Origin: Zingiber officinale
Taxonomy: Eukaryota; Streptophyta; Magnoliopsida; Zingiberales; Zingiberaceae
Length of the DNA: 64,000 bases
Assembly (NCBI RefSeq): GCF_018446385.1
Contig: NC_056005.1
Span: 94,330,984-94,394,983, forward strand
Reading direction: 5' to 3'
A program made the position numbers and the translations under genes. Shown one piece after another: positions 1-12,000 of this stretch (position 1 is its first letter; every line of letters starts with the position of its first letter). The notes beneath the pieces were generated by a model. The model did not search any database, was not told the DNA's origin, and saw nothing but the letters and a program-made list of their open reading frames with translations.

Positions 1-900
1 CTCAACGCCGACTTCAACAGGAATCACCGCTTCGCCGCCGTACACCAGATGGAAAGGCGTAACGCCCGTTCCTTCCTTTGGGGTCGTTCGGATGGCCCAC
101 AGGACACCTGGCACCTCATCCACCCAACTTCCTCCCAGATGGTCGAGCCGAGCGCGCAAAATGCGAAGAATTTCCCGATTGACTACTTCGGCTTGACCAT
201 TGCTTTGGGGGTATGCCACGGACGTGAAATGTTGCTCAATGTCATAGCTCTTGCACCAATCTTCGAGCAACTTTCCTGTGAATTGCCGCCCGTTGTCTGA
301 AACAAGTCGACGGGGGATGCCGAACCGGCAGATGATATGTTGCCAGATAAATTTCTTGACCATCTGCTCGGTGATCTTAGCTAGCGGCTCGGCCTCCACC
401 CACTTGGAAAAATAATCAACCGCCACCAACAAAAATTTTCGCTGTCCGATCGCCATAGGAGACAGACCCACAATATCCATTCCCCATTGATCGAACGGAC
501 AAGACACGGTAGCTGCCTTCATTTCTTCCGCCGGTCGATGAGAGAAATTATGATACCTTTGGCAAGAAAGGCACATCGCGACGGTTCGAGCAGCGTCTGC
601 TTGTAAAGTTGGCCAGAAGTATCCGGCCAGCAGGATTTTTTTAGCCAGCGATCATCCGCCCGGATGCCCTCCGCAGGATCCTTGATGCACTTCTTGGAGG
701 ATGTACGCCGCGTCCTCCGAGCTCACGCATTTCAACAGTGGGCGAGAGAAAGCCTTTTTGAATAATTGATCCCCAATGAGTGTGAACCGACCGGCTCTCC
801 TCCTTAATAGCTGGGCCTCATCTCGATCGGACGGTGTAGCACTCGAGCGGAGAAACTCCATGATGGGTGTCCGTCAGTCGCTCGGAAACGAGAGGCCCTC
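1..900 (-). mobile_element. integrase region of the Gypsy element (cut by window edge)
   Basis: Minus-strand translation shows an HHCC-type zinc-binding area near 550-860 (HQGSCGGHPGG) and the integrase core further left, with SDNGRQFTGKLLEDWC and SVAYPQSNGQAEVVNR, which hold the second Asp and the Glu of the DDE triad. The domain continues past position 1. Fossil. Confidence 0.8.
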
Positions 901-1101
901 CATCCGGTCGACGTGAGCCACCAGCGAAACTTGTTCAATTGGCTGTTGGATGGCGACCGGTGTTATTGAGCTTACGAGCTTGGCTAACTCATTGGCCGCT
1001 TGGTTTTTCGCTCGGGGTATCTTCTGGATAATGACTTCTCTGAAATTGGCTTTGAGCTTTTCGAAGGCTTCAGCGTAAAGTTTGAGCCGAGCGTTGTTAA
1101 T

Positions 1102-1911
1102 CTAAAAAGTACCAGAAAGTTGCTGAGCGGCCAACTGAGAATCTGAATGTATAGTTACCTGTCCGGCTCCCACATGTCGGGCTGCCTGTAAACCAGCTAT
1201 AAGGGCCTCATATTCCGCCTCATTGTTTGTAGCTTTGTAATCTAGCCGGACGGATAAATGCATCCTTTCTCCTTGAGGGGAGAGTAGCAGTATTCCAACT
1301 CCGCTCCCGAGCCGAGTAGATGATCCGTCTACAAATATCTTCCACATAGCTTCGGGTTCTGGCCTTTGTACTTCGGTGACAAAGTCTGCCAAGGACTACG
1401 CCTTTATTGTCGAACGGGGCTGGTATTGAATATCAAATTCACTCAACTCCGTTGTCCATTTGATGAGCCGCCCGGACGCTTCTGGATTCAACAGCACTCT
1501 TCCCAGCGGGCTGTTCGTCCGGACGATGATAGTATGGGCCAAGAAATAGGGACGGAGGTGCCGAGCGGCGAGGACCAAGGCGAAAGCCCGTTTCTCGAGC
1601 CCAGTGTAGCGAGATTCAGCATCTTTTAAAATATGACTCAGAAAATATACAGGCTCTTCTCCGCTCGCCCTTACTAGTGCCGAGCCGACAGCTTGCTCGG
1701 TTGAAGACAAGTAGATACAAAGTGGCTCACCCGCAGTTGGCTTGGCTAGTACCGGAAGAGAATTTAGATATGTCTTCAGATCTTCGAACGCCCGATCGCA
1801 TTCTTCGTCCCAGTGAAACTTGGTGGCTTTGCACAAGATTTTGAAAAAAGGCAAGCTCCGATCGGCAGTTTTGGAGATAAATCTGGACAGAGCAGTTATC
1901 CGATCGGTCAA
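1102..1911 (-). mobile_element. tandem RNase H domains of the Gypsy element
   Basis: About 1396-1911 encodes the normal Ty3/Gypsy RNase H (LYLSSTEQAVGSALV, SRYTGLEKRAFALVLAARHLRPYF appear in order; each is a recognised block). About 1102-1392 encodes a second RNase H of the archaeal/plant type (FVDGSSTRLGSGVGILL, NNEAEYEALIAGL, IHSDSQLAAQQ). Dual RNase H is a mark of the Tat group. Fossil. Confidence 0.8.
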
Positions 1912-1914
1912 GCA

Positions 1915-3300
1915 CTACACTTCCCTCAGATTTCTTGGAGGCGGCCTATCTTGTAAGGCTTTCACTTTGCTAGGATTTGCTTCGATCCCCCGCTCGGTCA
2001 CTATGTAACCCAAGAAACGCCCTCCTTTTGCTCCGAACAGACACTTCTGTGGGTTTAACTTAACGCCATATTTCCGCATCGTTCGGAAAGTCTCCTCCAT
2101 ATCTTTAAAGAGATCGGCCGCTCGGACGGACTTGATGAGAATGTCGTCCACGTATACTTCCAGATATCGCCCGATCTGCTCCTTGAACACTTTATTCATC
2201 AGACGTTGATATGTGGCTCCCGCGTTCTTCAATCCGAACGGCATCACATTATAACAATAGGTGTCGTCGGCTGTAACGAAGCTGACTTTTTCTTGATCTT
2301 CACGGGCGAGCGACACTTGATGATAGCCTTGGTAAGCGTCGAGCATACATATCAGCTCGCAGCCAGCTGTGGAGTCCACCAGTTGATCGATCCGAGGCAG
2401 AGGTTAAAGTCTTTCGGGCAAGCTTTGTTGAGATCCTGAAAATCTATGCACACTCTCCACTTGTTGCCCGTCTTGGAGACTAATATTACGTTCGCCAGCC
2501 AGCTCGGGAACTGAACCTCGCGTATATGGCCGGCCTCCAGGAGTTTCTCCACCTCCGCTCGGATTATGACATTCTGTTCGGCGCTGAAATCCCTCTTTCT
2601 CTGCTTCACTGGCCGAGCGTCCGGTAGGACATGGAGCTCATGCTGCGCTATACTTGGTGAAATTCCAAGCAACTCATTCGTCGACCAGACGAAGACATCA
2701 TGGTTTTTCTGGAGGCATTGGATCACCTCCTCCTTCTGGCTCGCCTCCAGATCAGACGCGATTAACGTCGTGGCCTCCAATCGGGTCGGGTGAATCTGCA
2801 CTTCCTCTTTTTCTTCATAAATCAAAGAGGGTGGTTTTTCAGTGATAGCGTTCACTTCGATCCAGGGCGTCTTCCGAGCGGCATTGGCTTCTGCTCGGAC
2901 CATCTCGACGTAGCATCGCCGAGCTGCCAATTGATCCCCTCGTACTTCTCCCACTTTATCCTTGACGGGGAACTTGATCTTCTGGTGGAAAGTGGAAACG
3001 GCCACTCGAAATTCACTGAGAGCCGGTCGTCCCAATATGACGTTGTATGCCGACGGAGAGTCCACCATGACGAAGTTTGCAATACGCGTCCTTCTGAGCG
3101 GCTCCTCTCCCAGCGATATGGCCAGCCGAATCTGTCCGACCGGCTGAACTTCATTGCCCGTAAACCCGTAAACCCGTAAAGGGGGGTTGTCATGGGCAGC
3201 AGCTCGGCTCGATCAATTTGCAGTTGATCGAATGCCTTTTTGAATATGATATTGACCGAGCTTCCTGTGTCAATAAAAACGCGGTGAATAGTGTAATTGG
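1915..3300 (-). mobile_element. protease end and reverse transcriptase of the Gypsy element
   Basis: The right part reads YNVILGRPALSEFR, the conserved segment that follows the retropepsin domain in this lineage. The RT follows, with the fingers motif (EAGHIREVQFPSWLANVILVSK, here cited in part), the MPFGL segment and the catalytic YVDD box. Part of the same fossil, with breaks. Confidence 0.85.
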
Positions 3301-3370
3301 CTATTACCGCTTTAATGAGAAGGCGTCGTCGTGGGGAACTTCAACCCCTTCCAAGTCCCTGGGCTCGAAA

Positions 3371-4819
3371 CTAATTTCGGGCCCGCTCGCCCGTTCCTGG
3401 CTGCAGCCGACCGCATGGATCTGGAGCTGCCGGACGCTCGCCTTCCTTGCTCGGTTGGAATCTCCTCCGGTCGGAATCTCCTCCGGTCGGACCACCAGCT
3501 ATGATGTTGATCTCGCCTCGGGAAGTAGTACTTCTATTTTCTTCTTCCCGAGCGGACGGTCGGGGCCGTTCTCTAGACATCCGGAGATTCTCCCACCTCG
3601 GAGAGCGATGCCGCTCGGGAGTCTGTTGTTGTCGCCTGTCAGCTATCGTCCGATCGGCTTCACGAGACCTCTGTCGCCTGTCGGCTGATGGCGACCGACG
3701 ACCGCCGCCTCTGGGAACGGGGTGGGCGATTAGAGGAAGACTACGACAATCCCTGGTGTTATGTGTGTCCGTCCGGTGGAAGGAGCAGAACATTGGGGTC
3801 CATCTCTTCTTTGGCTTGGGCCGCGCGGCAGCTACCTCTTGCACGTGAGACCTAGCATGGGGGGAGCGGATTGCTTCGGCCCTTGGTCCTCTGGGTGGCT
3901 GATGAGCAGCATGCGGCTTCCGTTCAGCAGGAGGAGCCCGCTCGGTTGGAGTTTCTTTTTTCCGGGCCGCTTGGGCTTCCTCCACGTTGATGTATTCGTT
4001 GGCCCGGTGTAGCATGTGGTCGTAGTCTCGGGGCGGCTTCCGAATGAGTGATCGGAAGAAATCCCCATCCACAAGGCCTTGTGTGAAGGCATTCATCATG
4101 GTCTCTGAGGTGGCCGTTGGAATGTCCATGGCCACTTTGTTGAACCGCTGGATGTACGCTCGGAGCGATTCGCGGGCTTCCTGTTTGATGGCAAACAGAC
4201 TAACACTGGTTTTTTGATAGCGTCGACTGCTTGCGAAGTGGTGGAGGAAGGTCGTACGGAAGTCTCTGAAGCTTGTGATAGATCCGTCCGGCAACCTCTG
4301 AAACCACCGTTGAGTCGATCCAGAGAGGGTGGTGAGGAAAACTCGACACTTCACCCCATCTGTGTATTGATGCAGGGTTGCAGTGTTATCAAATTTACCC
4401 AAATGATCATCCGGGTCGGTGGTTGCATTGTATTCGCCGATCGTCGGAGGCACATAGTGCTTGGGCAGAGGGTCTCGTAGAATAGCCTCTGAAAATTGGC
4501 GGTTGATCCGCTCGGGCGATGCGTCCGCTCGGGGGGCTTTCCCTTTTCTGCTATCTCGTCTTGGCATTTCAGCCGAAGATGATCCCCGATCTCGATTAGT
4601 TGTTGGGGCTTCAGGAGTGCGGAATAGGGCCCGATGGAATGCAACGGTGGCCTGAGGTGCTTCCGCTCGGCCGCCTGATACTGATGTTGCTTGCTGCTCT
4701 GCCCGCTCAGCTTGTGACTTTTGTTTTTGTTCCACAAGCTTAGCGGCCCTCGACTCGATTAGAGCGTCGAGTTCCTCCGTGGAAAGCGTCACCGTGTGCT
4801 GTCGTCCAGCTTCGTCCAT
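3371..4819 (-). mobile_element. gag region of the Gypsy element
   Basis: A 482-residue open frame begins 50 bases inside the LTR and primer-binding site. It has the usual gag order: a charged N-terminal part with a glutamine/glutamate-rich helix, then the retrotransposon gag core (WFQRLPDGSI..FRDFRTTFLHHF, AIKQEARESLRAYIQRFN), then a basic Arg/Pro/Ser-rich tail with a C-F-H...H..DC-like zinc knuckle (CSFHRTDTHNTRDC). Gag would form the virus-like particle. Part of a fossil. Confidence 0.85.
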
Positions 4820-4870
4820 TGCTTCCGATCGGATGTAGGAGTGTTCCCACAGACGGCGCCAAATTCATCC

Positions 4871-5614
4871 TGTCCGAAAGCTGAATCAACGGACGCTGGG
4901 TACGTGGCGCTCTCCAACTGCTGACGTAGATCCCTGGCCGCCCCCATGGACTTCCGGCGAACCTGCAAGCAAGTCGGGCCGGGAAGGGGTTCCCGGCGAC
5001 GACCCTCCGACGCTCAAGTCAGACAAAGCTCAACAAGAAAGTGGCTCCGAGAATCATAGAATGCGTACCTCCGACGAAGGATGAGCGCCTTTATATAAGG
5101 CAGTGGAGAAGCGAGTGCACACATACAGAGGTGTACACGTGTCCTCAGCCCATACCCCAGTAAGGGTCTGTCAGTGAGCTTACCTGACCCCATACTGCTA
5201 CAGTCCAAGCATGTCTTCGATGGGACAGCGGAACCCCTTGTCCTTTTCCCCTTGCTTCCGGCCGGGCGTCCGGCCGGCCCGCCTCCGGGCGTCCGGCCGG
5301 CTAGCCTCTGCCTTACGTCCGGTCGGACACATATAGTGGTCTACTTGGAAGATTCTCGGTGATGTGCTTTGTGGAGACTGTTAGCAATATGCTACCTCAT
5401 GTTTCGGCCGAGCGTGCCCTCCGCTTGGCCCTACGATCCTGTACCATGAGCGTCGGGGCTCAGCTTCCTGCTGGGGCGCCTTTTGCCATTAGTTAGACAC
5501 CGATCAGCCGACCGGACGTTCGACCCACCCATCTCCGGTCGGCCACCTGACCCTTTGACTTCCACGTGGCGTTGACTCTCCAGAACGGGGTCCCCTGTTC
5601 TTACCGCCGGATCA
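4871..5614 (-). repeat. 5' LTR of the Gypsy element, with primer-binding site beside it
   Basis: On the plus strand the LTR runs from TGTCCGAAAG to CCGCCGGATCA, giving TG...CA ends and a length of 744 bp. The primer-binding site lies just inside (about 4846-4863), containing TGGCGCC on the minus strand, a common Gypsy arrangement. A TATATAA motif near 5092-5098 (minus strand) is a likely LTR promoter. The base run TATGT immediately outside (5615-5619) would be the target-site duplication; its partner is outside the window. Confidence 0.85.
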
Positions 5615-5955
5615 TATGTAATTTTTTATTAAAGGGTAATTATATTCTTTTGTTTGATATCTATTATTTTTTATAAGGAATGTAATTCGTATTATTATAA
5701 AATGATAAAAATATCTTACGACTTCTACAGACGACCGCTGCACCTCTGTCGGAGCTTGCGATCGTCGGCGACCGACAATGGCTGTAGCGATCGGCGCTCG
5801 ACTGGCGAGACTGACTAGGGTATATTCAACATTCAAATTTTGATTAAATAGTGACCTCGTAATACAATCGGATTACATAGTATTTGTTTTGTAATCCAAA
5901 TTATAAAACTTCACTATCTTTTGTAATCGAGATTAAGATTACATCCTATCAAATA
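5615..5955. repeat. MITE remnant abutting the Gypsy LTR
   Basis: 5615-5730 is closely similar, in reverse complement, to 24858-24960: both share ATTTTTTATCATTTTATAAT and AAAAAATAATAGATAT blocks in the same order, next to a short GC-rich core. The two copies are in opposite orientation. Homology stops at the LTR border, so the Gypsy element appears to have landed in this repeat; the missing part would lie beyond the left window edge. Family not identified. Confidence 0.5.
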
Positions 5956-7231
5956 TAGTCTTAGTAATTTTTGTCATAGAGTTGCATCAACGTGTATTTT
6001 TAGGATAAAATTATGCAAGAGAGCTTATTTGATTTTTTTTTTTTTTTTTTTAAGAAAAGGGACTTGGTTTATAATTTATAAAATCTAGAATGTCTTTTAA
6101 TATTTTTTTTTTCTCAAAACTATATAATATGGAATCAAGAAGGTTCCAAAGTCCTTATCCATTAATGAAAGGCAATGTATCGTATATGTTATTTTTTATT
6201 TTTTTTTATTTTAGTAATTTAGATATTCAGTTTGAAGGACTTATTAATTTTAAAAATGAACAATCGAATCTCATAAAAATTTAGAAGCTCATCTAGACCG
6301 TTAATATTTTTAAATCTATTTTTAACTAAAAAAAAATCTCTAGTAATATATCGCAATTAAAATTTAAATATCAAATTTCTTGATTATCTGTTGAAAGAAT
6401 TTATCATCGCACCAATCAACTCCGGTCGCTGCTCCTTAGCATATTTGACGTTGCTTATGCCATTTCGGCGAGTAAGATGGAAAGGCTTCTCAATTTAAAA
6501 AGTTTTAATGCTTTGGATTTATTATTTTCATTCCAATCCACCTGAAAAAAAAACATGGATTCAGGTTGAGAATTTTTGGATTTAGGTCGGATTTGAGTTG
6601 GAAAATTTTTGAAAATTTTCAGATAAGATTTGTATTAACCCGGATTGACTTGAGTTGATATGAGTTTAGAGTTTAGTAAATTTTTTAGACTAAATTAAAA
6701 TATTTTTATATATATTAATATTAGTATAATAATAATAATAGAGTATAAATATAAAAGTGAAACATTATACGAGAAATAATTTAAAAAATATATATATGCA
6801 AATCGTTTTGAATGATTTATTTAGGTCGGGTTCGGATTCATCCTATTTAGATTCGTATTTAGGATTTCGATTTATATTCAGGATTGAAATTTTTTTAAAA
6901 AATATTTTTTCAATCCGACCCAAACTTTATGATTAATCACACAATAACACCTTTTTCATAATTTTTTAAAAACAATTTTGATAATATTTTTAAAAAATTA
7001 ATTATTATTATTTAATAATGATCGAATTCTTATTATTTAGTTCATTTTTTTCTTATCGACCATCCAAATGAATTGTGCAAACAAATAATTCAAAATCCAT
7101 TTGAAAAAAAGAGAGAAGGTCCGTCCGCACAAGATAATTAATCCAATTACATAGAAAATTTTCATTGATCATTATTATAAATCAAGAAGTATTCACGATG
7201 AACAATCTAGAAATTCAATATCTCTTAGTTG
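5956..7231. other. AT-rich intergenic stretch, no gene seen
   Basis: Low-complexity A/T-rich DNA with short T and A runs. Small open frames here have no recognisable motif and biased composition. Nothing supportable as a gene. Confidence 0.6.
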
Positions 7232-7727
7232 TAAGGATGACAATGGAATGGAACAGGAACAGATTTACGTAACATCCTCATCTCCATCCCCGTCTCCGAA
7301 TTTCATACCTGTCTCCATCTCCACTTTTTTGGATTCGAGAAATCCCCGAATTCGAATCATCTGGGATCAAATCCCTATTCCTGCCCCATCTCCACTTTCA
7401 TTTTTAAATTAATGTTATATTATTATTATTTTACTATTAATATTAATATCAGTATTAATAATAATTTTATTATTAATATTTTAAATTTTTTTAATATTTA
7501 TATTATTATCAATATTATTATTAATATTTTTAAAATTATTATTATTATTTTGGGGACAGATTCGGAGATAAAGATAGGAATAATATTCTCATACCCATCC
7601 TGACATGTCTCATCCAAAAAAAATCTTTAAATCCGTCCCCATCCTTAAATATATAGAGTATCTCAATTCTCATTTTAGATTTTTTTTCTACGAGACTCTG
7701 AACTTATGGAAAAAATTACCATCCCTA
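7232..7727. mobile_element. Ac-like hAT non-autonomous element
   Basis: The ends form terminal inverted repeats: TAAGGATGACAAT on the left and TAGGGATGGTAAT (reverse complement of the right end), 10 of 13 identical and resembling the Ac/Ds end TAGGGATGAAA. They are flanked by an 8-bp target-site duplication, CTTAGTTG (7224-7231) and CTTAATTG (7728-7735), with one mismatch. 8-bp duplications are the hAT rule. The 496-bp interior has no coding capacity and is partly (TTA)n-like. A plain DNA-transposon relic. Confidence 0.65.
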
Positions 7728-7827
7728 CTTAATTGGGTATTTGATTGAGAGGAAAAATTTCGGTAAAATATGTTATAATTAAGATTTAAACTGTGCATAT
7801 TTGGATTATAATTAAATACTTTTCGCA

Positions 7828-8066
7828 CATGACCCCGGAGATAGTTCGGATCCTCTGTCCCCATTTACCTCTCTCCCCGTGTCTCATTGTCGATCGGACG
7901 GATCAGATTAAATCTCAAGGTATCATTGTACATCACAAGGATATACATATATTTTAAAGATGTCATGATATCTTAAAATTTAATCTGATCCATCTGATCA
8001 ATAATAAGACCGATAGAGAAAATAAAGACAGAAGATCCAAACTACCCCGAGACCATTTTAATTCAA
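7828..8066. mobile_element. Fold-back MITE
   Basis: The two halves are inverted copies over roughly 110 bases each: the left arm reads ...AGTTCGGATCCTCTGTC... and GGATCAGATTAAAT, and the reverse complement of the right arm reads ...AGTTTGGATCTTCTGTC... and GGATCAGATTAAAT. A small spacer near 7940-7965 separates them, so the strand could fold into a long hairpin. No coding capacity. Exact ends and target-site duplication are unresolved. Confidence 0.6.
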
Positions 8067-9078
8067 ACTCCATTCGAAATCGGAGTCCCGACTCACTATT
8101 TACCTCGGCCCTAGGGCAATACTTTTAATTTCTTTTTAAGCACGTGTATGTGGCCCATCTATGTTCCCCACGAGCGACACACGTGCCTTAAACAACCGGT
8201 TGGTCACTTCATGATGAAAGACAAACCCCATCTAAAATCACTCCTTTTGTTTACCATTTCTCATCTAAAATAATTTAAATAAGGAATAAGTTAAAAAAAT
8301 CAATAAATTTTTTATAATTATTTTATAGAATAGCCACCCTAATTCTAGTATTAAATTTTCTTTTTTAATAATTTTTTGTGATCTTATTATTCCACTCATA
8401 ATTATTAATTATATTATCTTATGAAAAAGAAGTTTAAAATTTTAAGATATTTTTCAGAAAAAGGTAAATTTCACTGGGAAAATTGATTTTTTAAAATTTA
8501 GTATTTTTCTATAAAATCAAGTTAGTTATTACAATTAACTAACTTTCAACAAATAAACGGGTGGACACTTCAAATTTCGGTGTATGAATATCAACAGCTA
8601 AAGCAAGCTCGCGATGAAGAGCCACGTCATCCTCGAGGCAGCGCAGAAGAAAGGGACGTCTCAGTCAGTTCGCTGAATCCCAGATCTCCATTTCCATTTT
8701 TCTAATCCAAGAACGTCTTTTTCCTCCTAAAAATCTCGTTTTTGGACGTAGATTACTCGCAAAACTTCATCTTTCGCTCGTTTTTCGTCGATTTGCACAG
8801 CGACGAGGGGTTAAAATAATCGGAACAGGAGGGAAAAAGGCGGTAGCGATTCCTTGAAGCTGCAGCAAAATCCACGCTCTGTATCCGAATCCACTCTCCC
8901 TCTGCTGCAAAGATAAGTTTTTGGTCCTTTTGGATGAGTATTTCAACCTTTGCCCCATCTTCTCCGCAGTGGAAGAAAGAAAACTGGCGTGAGCTCTACC
9001 CTTTAGCCTAGGGTTTTTTGGCCTTCCTGTTTGGTTCGGCACATCGGCGTTTCCGTTTGATTCGGCTGGATTTTAACT
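8067..9078. promoter_or_regulatory. Upstream region and 5' UTR of the formin gene
   Basis: No gene seen in 8067-8560. From about 8600 the base composition rises in GC, and 8640-9078 looks like core promoter and 5' UTR ahead of the formin start at 9079. Open frames here on either strand have no recognised motif. The transcription start cannot be placed from sequence alone. Confidence 0.4.
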
Positions 9079-12000
9079 ATGGCGCTGTTTAGGAAGCTCT
9101 TTCACCGAAAGCCACCGGATGGGCTGCTGGAGATTTCCGAGAGGGTTTACGGTATGCTTTTGATGCCATCAAACCCCTTTTCTTATAGCAATGCTGCAAA
9201 TTGAAGTGGATATCGAAAATAATCTGATACATGTTTGTGCGATTTACTGCATTTGGTGTTTCTTTACTAGAGATTAAATCGTTTTGCTATCTGCATTTGG
9301 TTGATTCTAGGTCTGTAAATGTATAGAATGTTCATGAACAATTAGATACTTGATTTAATAAGAACTCGTTATGTTCATTGAGAAGCAAGTTTGGATACTA
9401 GTGAACTTGGATTTTAATGTTCATACCCAAAGCTTGTAAATAATTGATTACAAACTTATTGTTAACTTGTATAAAACTTGATTATGATCATATTTTTTAG
9501 TTTTATATGCTAATATATTAAAATATAATGTCCATCTTAAATATTTTATAATTTTATATCACCTATAATCTATTAAAAATGAGAAACTAATATACTTCAT
9601 TTATTGGATCAACAAATTATAAGGACAATTGAGCTCAGTAAAAGCTCAAGATTGACTTAAACTCAATAAAACTTCTATCGAACAAACTTGAATAAGCTTG
9701 ATATGAAAAATGCACAAGCTCGGCTCATCTTGGCTGCCTAGCTAGTTATGTCTGACAAGCTTGTATGTTTGCTTGAATGCTTTATTGAAAATAACTTCAA
9801 TCTGTCCATTTGCAGAAACTTGTCTAATTTCAACAGGGATAGTATCTCAAAATTCCCAATTCATTTTTTTTTTTTCAAATATCTTCCACTCCAAGTTTGG
9901 ACGACCTATATTTGGGGTATAACTTCAACTTCAGATGTTAGCTTCAGAATCTAATCTTAGGCAAAAGTAACTTGTTTGTGAATAATAAACACTTTTGAAT
10001 GAACCTAACCTCAAATAGACTAGCTACATCTGTTCAATTTCTGTTGGAAGAAATTAGCTTCTGTTTAATGATTGCAGTGTTTGATTGTTGCTTCGCAACT
10101 GATGTCTCCAAGGAAGATGAGTATAGGTTCTACATTGGAAGCATTGTGGCGCAACTTCAGGAACAATTCCTAGACACCTCTTTTATGGTGTTTAACTTCC
10201 GGGAGGGAGATAGCCAAAGTCAGATTTCCAGTATATTATCAGAGTATGAAATGACTGTGATGGACTATCCACGGCAATACGAAGGATGCCCATTGCTCTC
10301 CATGGAAATGATTCACCATTTCTTGAGGTCAAGTGAAAGTTGGCTCTCATTGTCTCGACAGAATGTCTTGTTGATGCATTGTGAGCTAGGTGGTTGGCCA
10401 GTTCTAGCATTTATGTTGGCTGCACTTCTAGTTTATCACAAACGGTATGCAGGAGAATGGAGGACGTTAGACATGATTTACAAGAAAGCCCCTCATGAGC
10501 TGATGCACTTGCTATTACCTTTAAATCCACTGCCCTCCCAACTGAGATACTTGCACTATATCTCGAGAAGAAATACTGACTCAGAATGGCCTCCTCTTGA
10601 TCGGGGTCTTACTTTGGACTGTGTTATTCTTAGGTTTATTCCAGATTTTTATGGAACAGGTGGATGCAGGCCATTATTCCAAATATATGGGCAGGATCCC
10701 TTTCTTGCTGCCGATCGGGCTCCAAAAGTGCTATTCTCAACACCCAAAAAGAGCAAGTTAGTCCGCTTCTACAAACAGGTAATTTCTACAATTCAATGGA
10801 CATGTGGCCTTTTTCAATCGAGTGATTTATAAGACCTGTTTTAGCATTCTGCTTATTTCTGCTCATGCAGGAAGATTGTGAACTTGTTAAAATTGATATA
10901 CATTGTCATATTCAAGGAGATGTGGTGATAGAGTGCATCGGTTTGGAGGACGATCTAGAACACGAGGAGATGATGTTTAGAGTGATGTTCAATACTGCCT
11001 TTATTAGGTCTAACATTTTGATGCTAGATCGTGATGCGGTAGATATCTTGTGGGATGTCAAAGATCGGTTTCCAAAGAATTTCAGAGTTGAGGTCTGCTT
11101 TGCCTCATATCGTTTGATGAGTTGGTCCAAATTTATGCTTGCAATAATTTTGTTTTCTGTTTTTTTTTTTGTGTGTGAGCAGGTTCTCCTTTCAGAGATG
11201 GATACATCTAATTCACCTCCATCTTTGGAGTCAATGAATGTCCAGAAAAAGGGGGAGTTTCCGGTTGAAACATTTTCTGAAGTGAAGGAAACATTTAACA
11301 ATATGAATTGGCTGGAATCAAAACCAGATACTGCGTCAGAAGTTCTTCAGCAGATTGGTTCTTCAAAGGCTCTTCAAGATAAGTTGGATGCAGTTTCTCC
11401 ACCGAAATCTGGGAATGATGTCATTCTAACAGAATTAGGTCCAGATGTGCTGTGTGAGGATGCCCTTTCTAGTGAAACCACAAGTGCAAGGTTATTATCC
11501 TCTTTCCCTAAGAGGTATTCTGTTCCACTCCACAAAATTTCTGATTCAAATGCAAAGAACAATGTTGAAATGCATGGCCTCCAGATTCCAAAGAAACTTC
11601 CTTCTCAGATTAAAATAATATCCCAAAGAATTCCGGTATCTCGGTCAACTCCTGCTTTTTCTTCTAATTCTATTCCAGGCTCTCATCCAACTGTTTCAAG
11701 GTATCATAGTGCATCATCAGATCTTGGAATCATGGCTCTGCTCAATGACCATACTTCTGATAGCTCTGAAGTTGCTCACACAACAAAGTTTGCTTCAGCA
11801 CTCGCAAGCATTTCAGCTTCTGGATCTACCATTTCCTCTGATTCACGACAACTCCGATCATCATCATTATTAACGACTTCAGCAAGCTGTGCAAAAGAAG
11901 GTTCACTGTCACCACAACGACTGTCATCAGCACCACAATCAACAATTTCAGCTAGCTGTTCAACAAAAGCCTCACTAGCACCTACCCATTGCCCTCCACC

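Larger units (their letters stand above)
1..5614 (-). mobile_element. Ty3/Gypsy LTR retrotransposon, Tat-like lineage, left part outside window
   Basis: A minus-strand LTR fossil. Reading from right to left it shows a 5' LTR (5614-4871), a primer-binding site, gag, protease, reverse transcriptase, RNase H, a second RNase H and integrase; the 3' LTR lies beyond position 1. The RT-RNase H-integrase order defines Ty3/Gypsy. The second (archaeal-type) RNase H domain and the RT wording (MPFGLKNAGATYQRLM, YVDDILIKS) fit the Tat/Retand/Ogre group. The element is GC-rich against an AT-rich flank. It is broken, with several breaks across gag-pol, but every domain is still easy to read, which suggests a middle-aged to fairly recent copy. 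Age from LTR divergence cannot be estimated because only one LTR is present. Confidence 0.93.

Noticed and set aside
10912-11301. 129-residue open frame on the minus strand
   Set aside because: Lies opposite formin exons 3 and 4, which are supported by domain content and frame continuity.
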